From NCBI RefSeq assembly GCF_037392515.1, contig NC_090288.1, forward strand, positions 57,707,673-57,771,672: 64,000 nt of DNA, read 5' to 3'. How positions within the stretch are numbered: the stretch's first letter is position 1; each line of letters starts with the position of its first letter. Both the position numbers and the translations under genes were made by a program. The notes under the pieces were generated by a model. The model did not search any database. It was given only the letters and a program-made list of their open reading frames with translations, and had not been told where the DNA came from. Shown one piece after another: positions 13,084-25,300 of this stretch. This stretch comes from Haliotis asinina (lineage: Eukaryota > Mollusca > Gastropoda > Lepetellida > Haliotidae).

Positions 13084-13233
13084 AGCAAAGATGGTAACTG
13101 TTACAACATAATGAAGAGAGTTTTATGGATGTCAGCAAAGATGGTAACTGTTACAACATAATGAAGAGAGTTTTATGGATGTCAGCAAAGATGGTAACTG
13201 TTACAACATAATGAAGAGAGTTTTATGGATGTC
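13084..13233. repeat. Perfect tandem triplication, 3 x 50 bp
   Basis: Three identical 50-bp units at 13084-13133, 13134-13183 and 13184-13233, each starting agcaaagatggtaactgtta and ending ttttatggatgtc. The absence of any difference points to very recent expansion, or to an assembly artefact. Confidence 0.95.
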
Positions 13234-13239
13234 AGCTTA

Positions 13240-13329
13240 TTATGAGGAACACAACATTTTGGGGTTTATGATTACTACTTCATCAGGTCACATCTAAGCA
13301 TATACTCTGAAACATTGTGTTCCTCATAA
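13240..13329. repeat. Hairpin inverted repeat, 15-bp perfect arms
   Basis: ttatgaggaacacaa at 13240-13254 is the exact reverse complement of ttgtgttcctcataa at 13315-13329, with a 60-bp spacer. It directly follows the 3 x 50 bp tandem and could be a tiny MITE. Confidence 0.8.
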
Positions 13330-13336
13330 CAAAGAA

Positions 13337-13606
13337 CACGTGAAGGTCTTGGGTAGAATAGGCCTTCAGCAACCTATGCATGCGATAAAAGGCAACTATG
13401 CTTGTTGTAAGAGGCGACTAATGGGATCGGGTGGTCAGGCTCACTCACTTCATTGACACGCCATCGGTTCCCATTTGTGCAGATCGATGCTTGTGCTGCT
13501 AATCACTGGATTGTCTGGTTCAGACTCAATTATTTACAGACCACCGCCATATAGCTGGAATATTGCTGAGTGTGGCGTAAAATTAAACTCACTCACTCAC
13601 TCATAA
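13337..13606 (+). mobile_element. Abalone-type SINE-like repeat (family 1), near full length
   Basis: Reads from cgtgaaggtcttgggtagaa through gcgactaatgggatcgggtg, cactggattgtctgg and tatttacagaccaccgccat to an (actc)n tail. Other copies are at 24592-24866 (minus), 25820-26035 (minus, partial), 34735-34850 (plus, partial), 37264-37445 (plus), 37455-37625 (minus), 51165-51230 (minus, fragment) and 61320-61535 (plus, partial). The short tandem tail suggests a non-autonomous retroelement. I recall this family as abundant in Haliotis. Confidence 0.75.
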
Positions 13607-13807
13607 AAAAGAAGTTAACTGACATCTGTAAAACTCTCTTCCTTAAGTGCATCACTTCTTAATGCCCGTGAAAGATCTTTTTGCATTGTTACAATATTTT
13701 GAACAAATTCTGCCAACATAACTAAAGAAACTATATCATGTAAACAACAAAACACTTGCCAGTCATTTAGATAAGCTGTTGACCTCAATACTTACATTTT
13801 CACATTA

Positions 13808-13886
13808 GTCCAGATCTTTGACCTCCTGTCTTTAAGTTTTCTGAGGACAAAAATCCCTAAAACAAGGAATAAAATTGGTCTGGCCT
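13808..13886. mobile_element. MITE family B, right-end fragment
   Basis: ctgtctttaagttttctgag ... ggaataaaattggtctggcc corresponds to the right half of the element at 6239-6562 and is followed by the same ttaagaag flank. Confidence 0.55.
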
Positions 13887-14127
13887 TAAGAAGCTACAAA
13901 CAATTATTTGTAGAGTTTCTGGTGGAAAGATCATGAAAGGTCAAAAATGACTGTCACATTCAAATTCAAATAACATTTCTGAAAAAAACGATGTCAAATA
14001 GTCTATGACTTATCTTGTACATGATAATTTATATCTGGTCGAATAAAAATTAACACCAGTAAAGTTGACACCAAAACAATCTTTGACTCATGCCCATGAA
14101 GATGCCCATCACAATGTTTAGACCTTG

Positions 14128-14918
14128 AAACGAAAGCCATCATTAGATGACATATCCCCCCGGCCATCACATGATTGAAAGGACAAATCATTTGACAGTT
14201 ATTTAATATCTTTTTGGACTAAGTTTGAATTGTTTCCATGGAATTCATGCAAAATATAAATGCCCTATATCTGTAAACAGCAAAAGGCACCACTTCAAGA
14301 TCTGTCTCTTATATCTGCCAAGATCTGTTGAAAGATATGAAATGCTTTTCGAGGTGTGCCCCAGAAACGAAGCCCATCCGTCCATTAGAGTCCGAATTGT
14401 TTCCATGGAAACCAGGAAAAATAATAATGCAAAAACTTTATAAAGAACAAAAGGCACCACTTTGGGGTATGCCTCAAGTATCTGCCAAGTTTTGCAGAAA
14501 AATTTTGAACAGTTTTGCTCCGGAAATGAAACACACCTCTCACTGTTGAGACTCAGTCCGAAACGTTTCCATTCAAACCGAGAAAAGGCACCACTTTAGG
14601 TGCTGATTGATATATCTACCAAGTTTTGCAGTAAAATATTGAACGTTTTTGAGTTTTGCTCCGGAAATGAAGCCCACCCCACCATGAGACTAACACCAAA
14701 TTGGTCCATGGAAAAAAAAAAAAAATGCCAAAAATCTGTAAATAGCAAAAGGCACAACCATAGGCCGAGATTACTATTTCTATCAAGTTTGGTCTAAAAA
14801 TATTGAACGGTTTTTGAGTTTTGCTCCGGAAACAAAATGATTACAGAAGGATGGACCGGCAAACAGATTAGGCATCAACTATATCCCGCCGCTTTACATG
14901 CCAGGGGGATAATAAAAG
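14128..14918 (+). repeat. Dispersed repeat D, copy 1
   Basis: Contains gatgacatatccccccggcc near the start, then several imperfect modules with gcaaaaggcaccactt, atctaccaagttttgcag, gaac.gttttgagtt.tgctc and gtttccatgg, and ends catcaactatatcccgccgc...gggggataataa. A second copy in the same orientation is at 21370-22185 in an ORC5 intron. Degenerate pieces lie near 35180-35240 and 51430-51725. Confidence 0.75.
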
Positions 14919-14989
14919 TTAAAAACAAACAAACTAAGACTAAAAACTCAAACTATCTCTTTGACATTCATAAAGAAGTGAACTGTTAG

Positions 14990-15748
14990 AGGTCACATGC
15001 AATGTAAAACACAACTTTGCAGATTCTGATACCGTTTGGTATGTACTTACTGAAACAAAATGGCCAATTCAACCTATAAAGTTGAAAAAGAAAAATGTGA
15101 AGAATAAAAAAAAAGCCAGCGGAGTACAAAGTTTCACGAATTTTCTCCCAGTCCTGGGGGAAAAAGTGGCTTTAACAGCTATGTTGCACTGCGCTCATAG
15201 CACATGCACAGTGAGTAGGTTTGCGGAGCTTGAAACAGTATGCCTGCCCGGAGTATGAGGTCATGTGCAGTAGTCTAATCTTAGCTGTGTACAAAAACAA
15301 GTAAATAATCTACTCGTTTCATAGAAAAACATGTTGATTGTGATAAGCAGACTCTTTCATAGAGAAAACTCAATGTCTGGTTTATTAACACCTATATGGC
15401 AATACGCAGCTGCACAACTTCAGTCACTGAGCACATGCAATTTGAAATTAACACCTATCGGGCTTATAAGCAATAAACAAAGACCCAGCTAAGCGAACCA
15501 GCTAATGAACAATTGGCCAATGGCAAGGCATTGTAACATTGAGTGCACAACCCTCGGCTCTAACTGGGTTCAGTATAGCAGTATAGAAGGTAAACCAAAA
15601 TAGAAAATATTGCACTTTTGATTTGTGAATATACGCTCTTAATTTTGTTTATTTGTGTTCTTCACAATGACCAATGCATTTTATATATACCATGGACAAG
15701 TGATAACTTTGTATTAATTATGTTTGATATATTGGTTGCATGTGACCT
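14990..15748. mobile_element. piggyBac-type MITE (family E), copy 1
   Basis: Ends are aggtcacatgcaatgtaaaa at the left and ggttgcatgtgacct at the right. This is the same family as 45808-47065, where the TTAA target duplication is intact. Here the flanks read ttag and ataa, so the duplication has decayed or boundaries moved. The 759-bp interior is non-coding and shares a GC-richer core (gcatgtgcagtgaataggtt-like) with the other copy. Confidence 0.75.
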
Positions 15749-16395
15749 ATAAACATCATTCAAACATTACTTCTACAGAGATTTGACATCTCAAATCCTT
15801 AAATATGAAGAGTGTAAACACAGCCATAATATGTGAAAAATCATCCATCAGAAAGTCTTTGAATTTTAACAAGATTAAATGCACCATTTATTGAGATGTC
15901 GATAGATATGAATGAATTTAATCCACTGCTCCACCTTACAACTGTACATCACACTCCAAAATTTGCAAACAGCTTATATGAGGGCAACCAGATTCCCAAG
16001 AAACAATGTAAAATTTTTACAAGTAAATATGGTAATGTCTGTTGACAGAATCCCAAACCTTAAATTTCATAAAATGACTAAATCAAAACATATGTACAAA
16101 CATGTTTTATTCTGAAAAGTTCACAGAATGCATACACAAAATAATCCTACAGAATAACTGAAGGACTAGGTTTATTTCCCCTGGTAGTCCACACCATGCT
16201 GCAGAGCCTATGCATGAGACTTCCTCAGCTTCGCTCATCCATTTATGCTCCCGGCGTACATAGTTAAATGAATGTGACAGTAGGTGCCAAAAAACATTCG
16301 TGGAATAGGCCTGGAAGTTCTTTTCAGTTCTCTCTCTCAGTCTGATTCTGCCATCAAAATTTCCATATTTCATGAAACACAGCATGTACCAGTTT
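15749..16395. other. ORC5 3' flank and probable 3' UTR
   Basis: Downstream of the ORC5 stop (minus strand). AATAAA on the minus strand lies at 16176-16171, about 220 nt after the stop, and again at 16111-16106. Either could set the transcript end. Confidence 0.5.
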
Positions 16396-19300
16396 TCAGG
16401 CAAAGTCATACAGATATCTTGTCACCTCAAAGCTCACTGTCCTGCAACATATGAACAAAAAACACTTCAGGAAGTGGACACAAAGGGGTTTTGGCATAAA
16501 CCAATAGAAAATATCCGTCAATTTTAACATGGATCGCAAAATCAATGATTTCACAAAGTAAGCAATATCGATGCCAAGTGTTGCCTTGCTTTACTCACCC
16601 CTGTGCCAAAACTGACTGGCTGCCATGAAAACTGATTGGCTACTCATATCTTTTTAAAAAATTAAATGTAATCAGGCCACATCTGCAATGATTGGCTGAT
16701 AATAGAACTAGTCTCGTATTGACCTGATTGACATTTAGCACTGTCTACAGATTCCACGTGTATAGGTTTACATGAGAAGTTTGTGAAGTTACTAATGCAT
16801 ATATATTTACTGATAGGAAATGACTTCAAGGAGTGTATGCTTCAAGGATTTATACAGTGTGGACACTGGTTTATACCGCCAAAAATGAAGAAATACTGCT
16901 TTAGTTTTAAACAATAAGGTGAAAGCAAAGTCAAAGAGTGAGTGAGTGAATAAGTATGGTTTAAATTCGCTTTTAGCAACATTCCAGCAATATGACAGCA
17001 GGGAACAACAGACTTCACCTATGGTACCCATGTGGGAATCGAAACCAGGTCTTTGGAAAGACAAGTCATCACTTTAACCACTGGGCTACCCCACTGTTCC
17101 ACTAAATCAGAGAACACAAAAATTCCATTTGACTTCTGTAACAAGGTAATTAATGTTACCTGGCAACTGACTTGATGAAATCCAGAGAGACCAGACACTT
17201 GTATCGAGGCATATCAATCTGGTCCTCACCTGCTGCTGGCCCAAGGAGGTGAAGGCTGACAAGGGAGGTAATCTGACCAAAACAAAATGGAATAATCCTT
17301 CAGGTGTTATACTAAAAAACTCCCTACTGAAACACTGAAACACTGAAAACCACTGTAGAGTGACTGCTAAGGTTAAGTATGTCAGTGGTCTTGAAATAAT
17401 CACCAATCACCAGACAAACCAGGTACTGATATATTGAAACATAGGTTCCGCTGACACAAAATCGAAGAGGTAAAAGTGACCATTTTGTCATCTCTTTCAT
17501 TATTTTGGAGACTCAGCAATATTACAGCTGTGTCTGAAAATTGGTAACACCGTGCCAAGTACTACCTGTCAGGGTACAATGACTCATAAAGAACAAAGTC
17601 ACTGAGCCAGTGTTGCTGCTCATGACCAGCACAGGCTCCTTCTGGCTATTCTAATCATGGATCCACCACTAGACAGTTGTACTTACTTGGGAGTATATAA
17701 TGGCAGTCGGGGCCACCTTGCCTTCCACTATGGAGTAGAATATAGCCAGGAGTCGGTCGAGGGGGAAAGGTTTGGGGCCCAGTAAGTGGTTACTTGCCTG
17801 TAATACAATACACGTCAAGTGAAATCGGCTTAAACATTGCAGTCAAGACTACAGGATTCATATATAGCAACATGAACTCATAGGTCTGCTGCCTTTACTA
17901 TTTCTGACTTGCGCTGGTTTTAGAGTAGTAGGTACCTTGAGGTACCTAGGCACAATTTGATATCTATACCCCATCGAGACACAGTATAATGACTCAAAGC
18001 ATACTGAGGCAACAGGCCAATGTTTTAATCGCATAACGGCCTAGTAGGGTAACATCATGTTCCATCTTTTAACATTGATATGACACAACTGATGGATCAA
18101 ACTACTGATCCAACAGAATGAGCATTGATCTAAGCAACTGAAACACTGGTTAGAGCCAAAGGATAGGACAAGCAATCTAATTATAGACTATTCTGCTCCC
18201 AGTGTATATCAACTCAGTGATAGGTCTTGCCTTCTTACGAGTGACCCGGATCATCAGCATGTGAAGTAAATAGAACTAAGCCACCCCTCAGACGCGCATG
18301 TGATGAAAGGACATCATGAACTGGCAATATTAAGTACGGATAATAGATTGACATTCTTTAATTTTTTTGTGTTAAATTACAAAAACCACACCAACTACAA
18401 AGAGTCCAATACAGATACCTTGCCCACCATGAATGGATCTCTAAGTTCCCCACTAGAGGCAAGGTGTTTACACCATGCACCATTCATAGCAACAGATCAT
18501 AATCCCAAGCTGATTGGTTAGTTTCTGATTCTGTGATCAGCAAGCATGCAGAGTCAGTAGCTATGCTGCCCTTGGGTTAGACAGGCATGCTTCGGGACTG
18601 ATGAGTTGAAGCACAGGAGTAGTCATGGTTATATAAGAAGATATTTTCTCCCGATATTCGTTCACATGATAACCATGGTCTTTCCACAACATCTCAGTGA
18701 TGATTAAGGAAAGAAGTCACCCTGGTTATCAGGCCAGCGTTTCTCTGGGAACATTCACACCACTGTAACCAGGCAAGCCAAAATTGTGATTAGTGAAAAT
18801 AAGGTCATTACTTCAAGTTTCATCAATCATATTGAGTAATGTCAATCAGCAATGAAAAACTGTCAGTGAGAAACCGATTGGACTTTAACTTTGATAAACA
18901 TTAACTGGTGAGTAAAACTGACCAGTTAATTATCACTCTGAAGCTAATTCACCCAGTCAAAGTTTTGGCATAATTACATTACATCATGAGGTATTACATT
19001 ATAGCCTGAGGCATCATCAGCAGGGTGCATGGTACTTACTCTCTCATGCTTCTTGGCCTTGGCAGTCTGTGGTTTTGTCCGAGTCTTTGTTGTATGCTGG
19101 AAACACAAGGTAGCAGTGTACAAGAGTTACCACCCTCAATGTTCTACAAAATTTCTGAAAGGTTTATTTTTTTGTCTCGTGTATATCAATCCTCCGTATT
19201 AAAACAAGGATGTAGAGCATGGAAAGCCTGAATGACAGAGCAAACAATACCTTGACAAAGAACCTGCGGTCTGACTTGACTGGGTTGTATGAGGCGAGGT

Positions 19301-22300
19301 ATGCAGCTATCAGCAGGTACTTGGAGTAGTAAGGAAGTTCTACATGAGATCGTGATGCTGGAACTGGAATCAAGGAAATATTGTCACTAAATCATAACAC
19401 TCCACTCTTATCAGCAAATGTGTAAAAAATCACCCATAATTCTGAGCTCTTTTCTCATGGTAATAACAGAATTCCATTTAACTTCACAGGATAAGAATGC
19501 TCAAATCTCTGTTAACCGACCTACCTATTATTCTTTATAAACCGACAGTGACATCACTCTGTTGTTCTTGTGGAGGGGGGGACACTTTTCTTGTAACATC
19601 AAATTTTCTCAAATCTGATACACTCTTGAATTACTTTGAATAATTACTTGTTTTAAAGATTGATACAACTTTGTCTTGCCATCACTCAATATGATTGCAA
19701 AACAACTGACTAGCAGTGGATCCATGGTTAGAATAGCCAGAAGGAGCTAAAGTATATCTTCGGTCGTTGGATATAACATGACCCCTGGGCATTATTGAAA
19801 AATAAGCCCTCTTCCCTCGGGATGATGGTGCTGCTAAACATGGAATAAGGGCAAATGAAAGAACTTACTGGGGTTTAAGGAGGCAGAGTCCTGTTCTTGT
19901 TGCAGTTTTTCCCACTGAGAGCTGAAACAAGAAACAATAACAAGGTCACATTGAATAAGTGTGTGAACCCTTTCAACATTATTCAGGAATGATTGGTTGT
20001 ATGATTCCCAGGGAGTTGAGACTGCCCTTGAACAGTTGAACTGGCCAACTGGATATTGGTGCTATACAAATGTCTAGTATAATAGAAATGATAGTATAGT
20101 AAGTCATCAGTAGGCTTTAAATAGCCACATCAATGGTACTCCACATGCATTGCTTTAAGCCACTGAGGACAACAAGAGAAAGGGAAGACTGACAGAAGCT
20201 AAAAGACAGAATGCTATTGGTTGTTTACAAGGATGGGCATAACAACATGAAGTGGCAAGGCACTAGAGAGACCATCTCAAACCTATGGACATGATACAAC
20301 AATACTGGGAGTGTCAATGACAGACCTAGCTTCGCTTAAGATCACTACTCCTGGTTTCAAACAGTTGATCTTTTTAGCATGACGATGCTTGACGTCACAT
20401 TGCACGTGTGTGACAGGACTTCCTCCAGCAAAACAATGTTCAGGTGTAAACTTAGACTTGGACACCTGATTTGTTCTCTATTTAACATCTATGGGATACT
20501 GTTGATCAACACTTGCACCACTTCAGACACTACAAGGGTCAAAACATTCCCCAAGACAGCTTTCGGCATCTACTTTCTTCTTCAGCCAAGCTGTTATCGA
20601 TGCTCATGGTGATCACACCAGATACTGACATTTTACTCTGACCAAGTAGCTTTGATAGCCCTCTGTGGTCTAACCTAACACCTTCTGGATAATCAGGTTT
20701 TGGAAATGTGTAAAGTGACACTTTTACCGTAATTTAGCAATGATGTCAAGTTTGAATCAGTTATATGCACGCAGTAAGTAGGCTCCAATACAGCATGTCA
20801 AGTTTCTATTTTTGAAGAGTATATATGTTACACTGTTTCATTACCTTGATATTTCTCTCAGGTATATCGTCTGCAGTGCCTTCTTCAGATGGGGTTCAAT
20901 GTTCTTCCACAGCTTACGGAAGTCATTGACAGTAGCCTCTTCCTTCTCAATCGGTTCAATATACTTACTGAAGTTGAGCGATGCCTTTAGTAATGAAACA
21001 AGAATACGTGGTTTATAATACCAAATGTTTAGAAACGCATTTAGCTACTCTGTAACAATCCATAGTAGGTATTAGTTTTAAACCTTCTATAACCATATGT
21101 ATCCACTGCTTTCTAAGATTCAATTAGTATTTTTTCAAGGACATAATCAGGCTTTGTGATGGACATCTGGGTCGACGGCAGACAACCACTGGTTACTATC
21201 TTTCATTGACGCTGTCACTGTAGAGTTACAGATTAAACAAAAATGTCCATAGCTGACAGGTTCTCTTATTCTTCATAGGTGACACAACAGTATATACTTC
21301 TTCAATTCCAAAGGCACTGCATAAATATTCCCCAGGGAGTTGAGTTGGTCATAAGAATGCCCGAACAAAACAAGAGTCATCAGAAGATGACATATTCCCC
21401 CCGGCCCCTACATATTTGAAAGGACAAATCATCCGACAGTTACTTATTGTGTTTTCAGACCAAGTCAGAATTGTTTCCATGGAATTCATGAAAAATATAA
21501 ATGCCATATATCTGTAATCAGAAAAAGTCACCATTTCAAGATCTGTCTTGTATATCTGCCATGATCTTTTGAAAGATATGAAATGGTTTTTGAGTTGTGC
21601 TTCGGAAACGAAGTCAGCAATGTGTTCATGGAACTGAGAAAATAATACATCATAAAAACCTGTAAATAGCAAAAGGCACCACTTTGGGGTCTGCCACACA
21701 TATCTACCAAGTTTTACTGACAGATATTAAGAAGTTTTGGAGTTCTGCTCCGCAAACGGAACACACCTCTCACTTTTGAGAGTAAGTCCAAAACATTTCC
21801 ATGGAAACCGATAAAATAATAAAGCACAAAAACCTGTACATAGCAAAAGGCACCACTTTAGGTTCTGATTGATATATCTACCAAGTTTTGCAGTAAAATA
21901 TTGAACGTTTCTTGAGTTCTGCTCCAGAAACAAAGCCCACCCCACCATAAGAGTAACACCAAAAAAAAAAAAAAAATATAAATGCCAAAAATCTGTAAGT
22001 AGCAAAAGGCACAACCATAGGCAGAGATTACTATATCTATCAAGTTTGGTCTAAAAATATTGAATGGTTTCTGAGTTATGCTCTGGAAACAAAATGATTA
22101 CGGACGGATGGACAGACGGACGGACGGGGGATGGATGGACAGACGAGGCATCGACTATATCCCCCGGCATGTAAAAAAAACCCCAGACACCCATGGATCA
22201 AGGGAACACTCAAACACCTTGAGCATGTACTTGTTACCTGGATATGAGTGCTATATAAACGTCCTATCATATCATACATGACTGTCACCAGACTAGTGCT

Positions 22301-25300
22301 GTTTTCTTGACCTAGCCCACTGAGATACCTCATTCAGGATACTCACTCCAAGCTGAACACAACCTCTTATATCTTATAAGAAATTTTGCCACGACACTGA
22401 CCAGCAGTCAGCCATCTTTCCTCTACACTGCCATATAGCCGGAATATTACTTTCCTCTACACCGGAGAAAGTCCCTTTTAAAGGAAATGGCCACTTGGGA
22501 CTTAGTGTATCTCACACAACCTTCCAAACACCTAAGCTTAACAGGATTGACTCAGATTAATTATTCTCTTAAAACAAAAAACATTAAAAGGTTTTCTCTA
22601 GCTTGGGTATTTACCAATAACAAATTATTGAAGGTAGCAACATTCAAAGGGAGATAATCCAGACTCACCAGGTGCTGTAGCTCCTTGAGATCTCGACAGA
22701 CGAGGTGGAATACAGACATGATGAGGTTGATGTAGTTGCCATACAATGCTGCAGGGTAGTCAGTGGGGGCGTCAAGACTCATGATCTCTAGGAGCTCATC
22801 TGATGACACAATACAACAGTCAGGTATACAGGTGAGACAATACAGCAATCAGCTTTACAGGTGAGACAAAAGAAAAAACAGGTATATATATATATGTATA
22901 TATGATCTGGATCAACAATCATAACAATCACATTTACAGGTGATATAAAACAGCAGTCAGGTATACAGATGAGACAATGCCTCAGCCATTTGTTCAGGTA
23001 AAATAATACAGCAATCAGAATACTAATAGATAGTACCACTGTAAAGTATGCAGGTAAGACAATAGAGACAAGCAGGTCATTACCTGATGTAGGTAAGGGA
23101 ACAGGTGATAAAATACAATGGGTGTACTTACTTTTACTATAGTCTGGAAAATGAAGAAGATAAGGTTCCGAGAACCCTGTCCCGAATCTGAACTTCTCCC
23201 ACACAATCTCACTCAGCATGATGGTGCACACGTTCATGCCAGTCTGAAACACAACACAGATATCACACATCAATATCCCTTTAAACAGTTTATAACAATC
23301 TCGTTAAGCAGTATATAATACTTCAAGTCCATCAAGACAAATACCTTTGCCAACATACTTTTTCGAGTCTCATCAATTACAGGACCCATCTTATCAGATT
23401 CATATGTTATTTTTACAAATGAAACAGGTGTTGATATCACCCAGTACTTGATTTGCCTGTTCAATGTGTAGCCTACCAATATAAGACACCAATATACACT
23501 TGACTGGTTCAAATTAGGTCAGAGCGAGAGAGTGTGATATATAAATTCAATCTCTTTTTAACAGTTTCCAGTCATATCAGAGCCTACCATCTAAAAACAG
23601 TGTGAGTGAGTGAGTGAGTGAGTGAGTGAGTGAGAAAGTGAGTGAAAGAGTGAGTGAGCAAGCAAGCAGAGGTTTATGCTGCTTTTTATCAATATTCCAT
23701 CAATATCACAGTGAGGGACAGAGACACTAGAAATGGGCTTCACACATTGTACCCATGTAGGGAAATGAACAGGCGTGACAAGCAAATGCTAGGCAAACCC
23801 ACTTGCCCCTTTAACTAATAAGAGGAAAGTGATACAGGCCTTTGCCATTTACCCTTTTCATGAAAATCACAAACATGGGTATGGTAAACTTAGTCTCAAT
23901 ATTATTTGCAACACTCCTATACATCTAGTGAGTCAAACAAACCCTGGTAGATTGCGTCAGGGAACCTTTGAGGAGGACCAATCAGAACACAGCTTACCAA
24001 ATCGCGAAAGTTGACATTTGCACACACCGTTTGAACTTTTGCAGCGAAAAGGTTTGTACATAAATGATTCTGAATTCTATTTTACACTGATGAGTGATGC
24101 ACAAAGAGCAAGCCACAACAGTAAGTAAACAGTTGGTGAAAACAGCCTTTCGTCAATATTCAAGGATGTCAGCTAGCGGACATAACAGATAATGGTACCA
24201 TATCAACAGAAACCCTGTATATATAGTGCAGGTCAAATATCTGTGTTTTATGCGGATTTTGGTTTGTTGAGAGATCACTGTAAGTGATTGGGGAACCCTA
24301 AACAGTAGCTGTTGTCTGATTGGTAAAATTCTTTTGGCTGTCTGGCATTTGATAGGACGGTCATGGGTTGCTCAAAGGTTACCTGACACGACCTTTTACT
24401 ACGGTTTGTTAGACTCTGTGCAGGAGTGTGACGAATAATACTGAGACTAAGTTTACTTAGACTGAGCTCTGGAACTCAGACGAGACCCATGCTTCAAACA
24501 GTTAATAATTAACACCGAGGTGTTCGGTAAGACAAATACATAGTGCACTGGTATCTTGGGGCCCATGGGTTGATGTACCCTCAATGTTTGAGTGAGTGAG
24601 TGAGAGAGTGAGTGAGTGAGTTTAGTTTTACGCCGCACTCAGCAATATTCCAGCTATATAGCGTCGGTCTGTAAATAATCGGGTTTGGACCAGACAATCC
24701 AGTGATATGCAGAACTGGGAACCGATGACATGTGCCAACCAAATCAGTGAGGCTGACCACACAATCCCTTTAGTCGCCTCTTACGACAAGCATAGTCGCC
24801 TTTCATGGCAAGTATGGGTTGCTGAAGGCCTTTTCTACCCCGAACCTTCACGGGGCCCTCAACATTTGTGCAAGGGGAACATAGGCAAACACAGAGTGTA
24901 CATTAACCCATGGGCCCCAAGGGACCAGTGAACAACTTACATTGACCTATAAACTTACCAATTCCTGAAGTCTGAGAAAAGCTGGTAGGATATTTGCTTC
25001 CATGTCCCGCAGTCTCTCTGCCTTGTCTAACACCTGCAAAACGCAACACTCTAGGGGTCACGATTCACCATCATATTCATGCAACGAACACATGGTAGTT
25101 TATTTGACAAATTTTACTATTATGCATTTTACAATAATAGATGAAATTTTGAATGCGAAGGTTTATTATTATTATTAATGCAGGATATTTATGTAGCGCA
25201 CATATCCATGCATCTACTGCTTGCTCAAGGCACTGGTATATGGTTCCCTCAATCATTGGATGGCCGTCTCAGCATCACATTGTGTTATCAGTCTCAGCTC

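Noticed and set aside
16107..16409. 100-codon ORF on the minus strand after ORC5
   Set aside because: It overlaps the last ORC5 exon in another frame and the probable 3' UTR; no recognised domain.
23015..23273. 161-codon minus-strand ORF treated as one exon
   Set aside because: Only 23243-23132 is the real ORC5 exon 5; the rest is read-through into the intronic tandem repeat.
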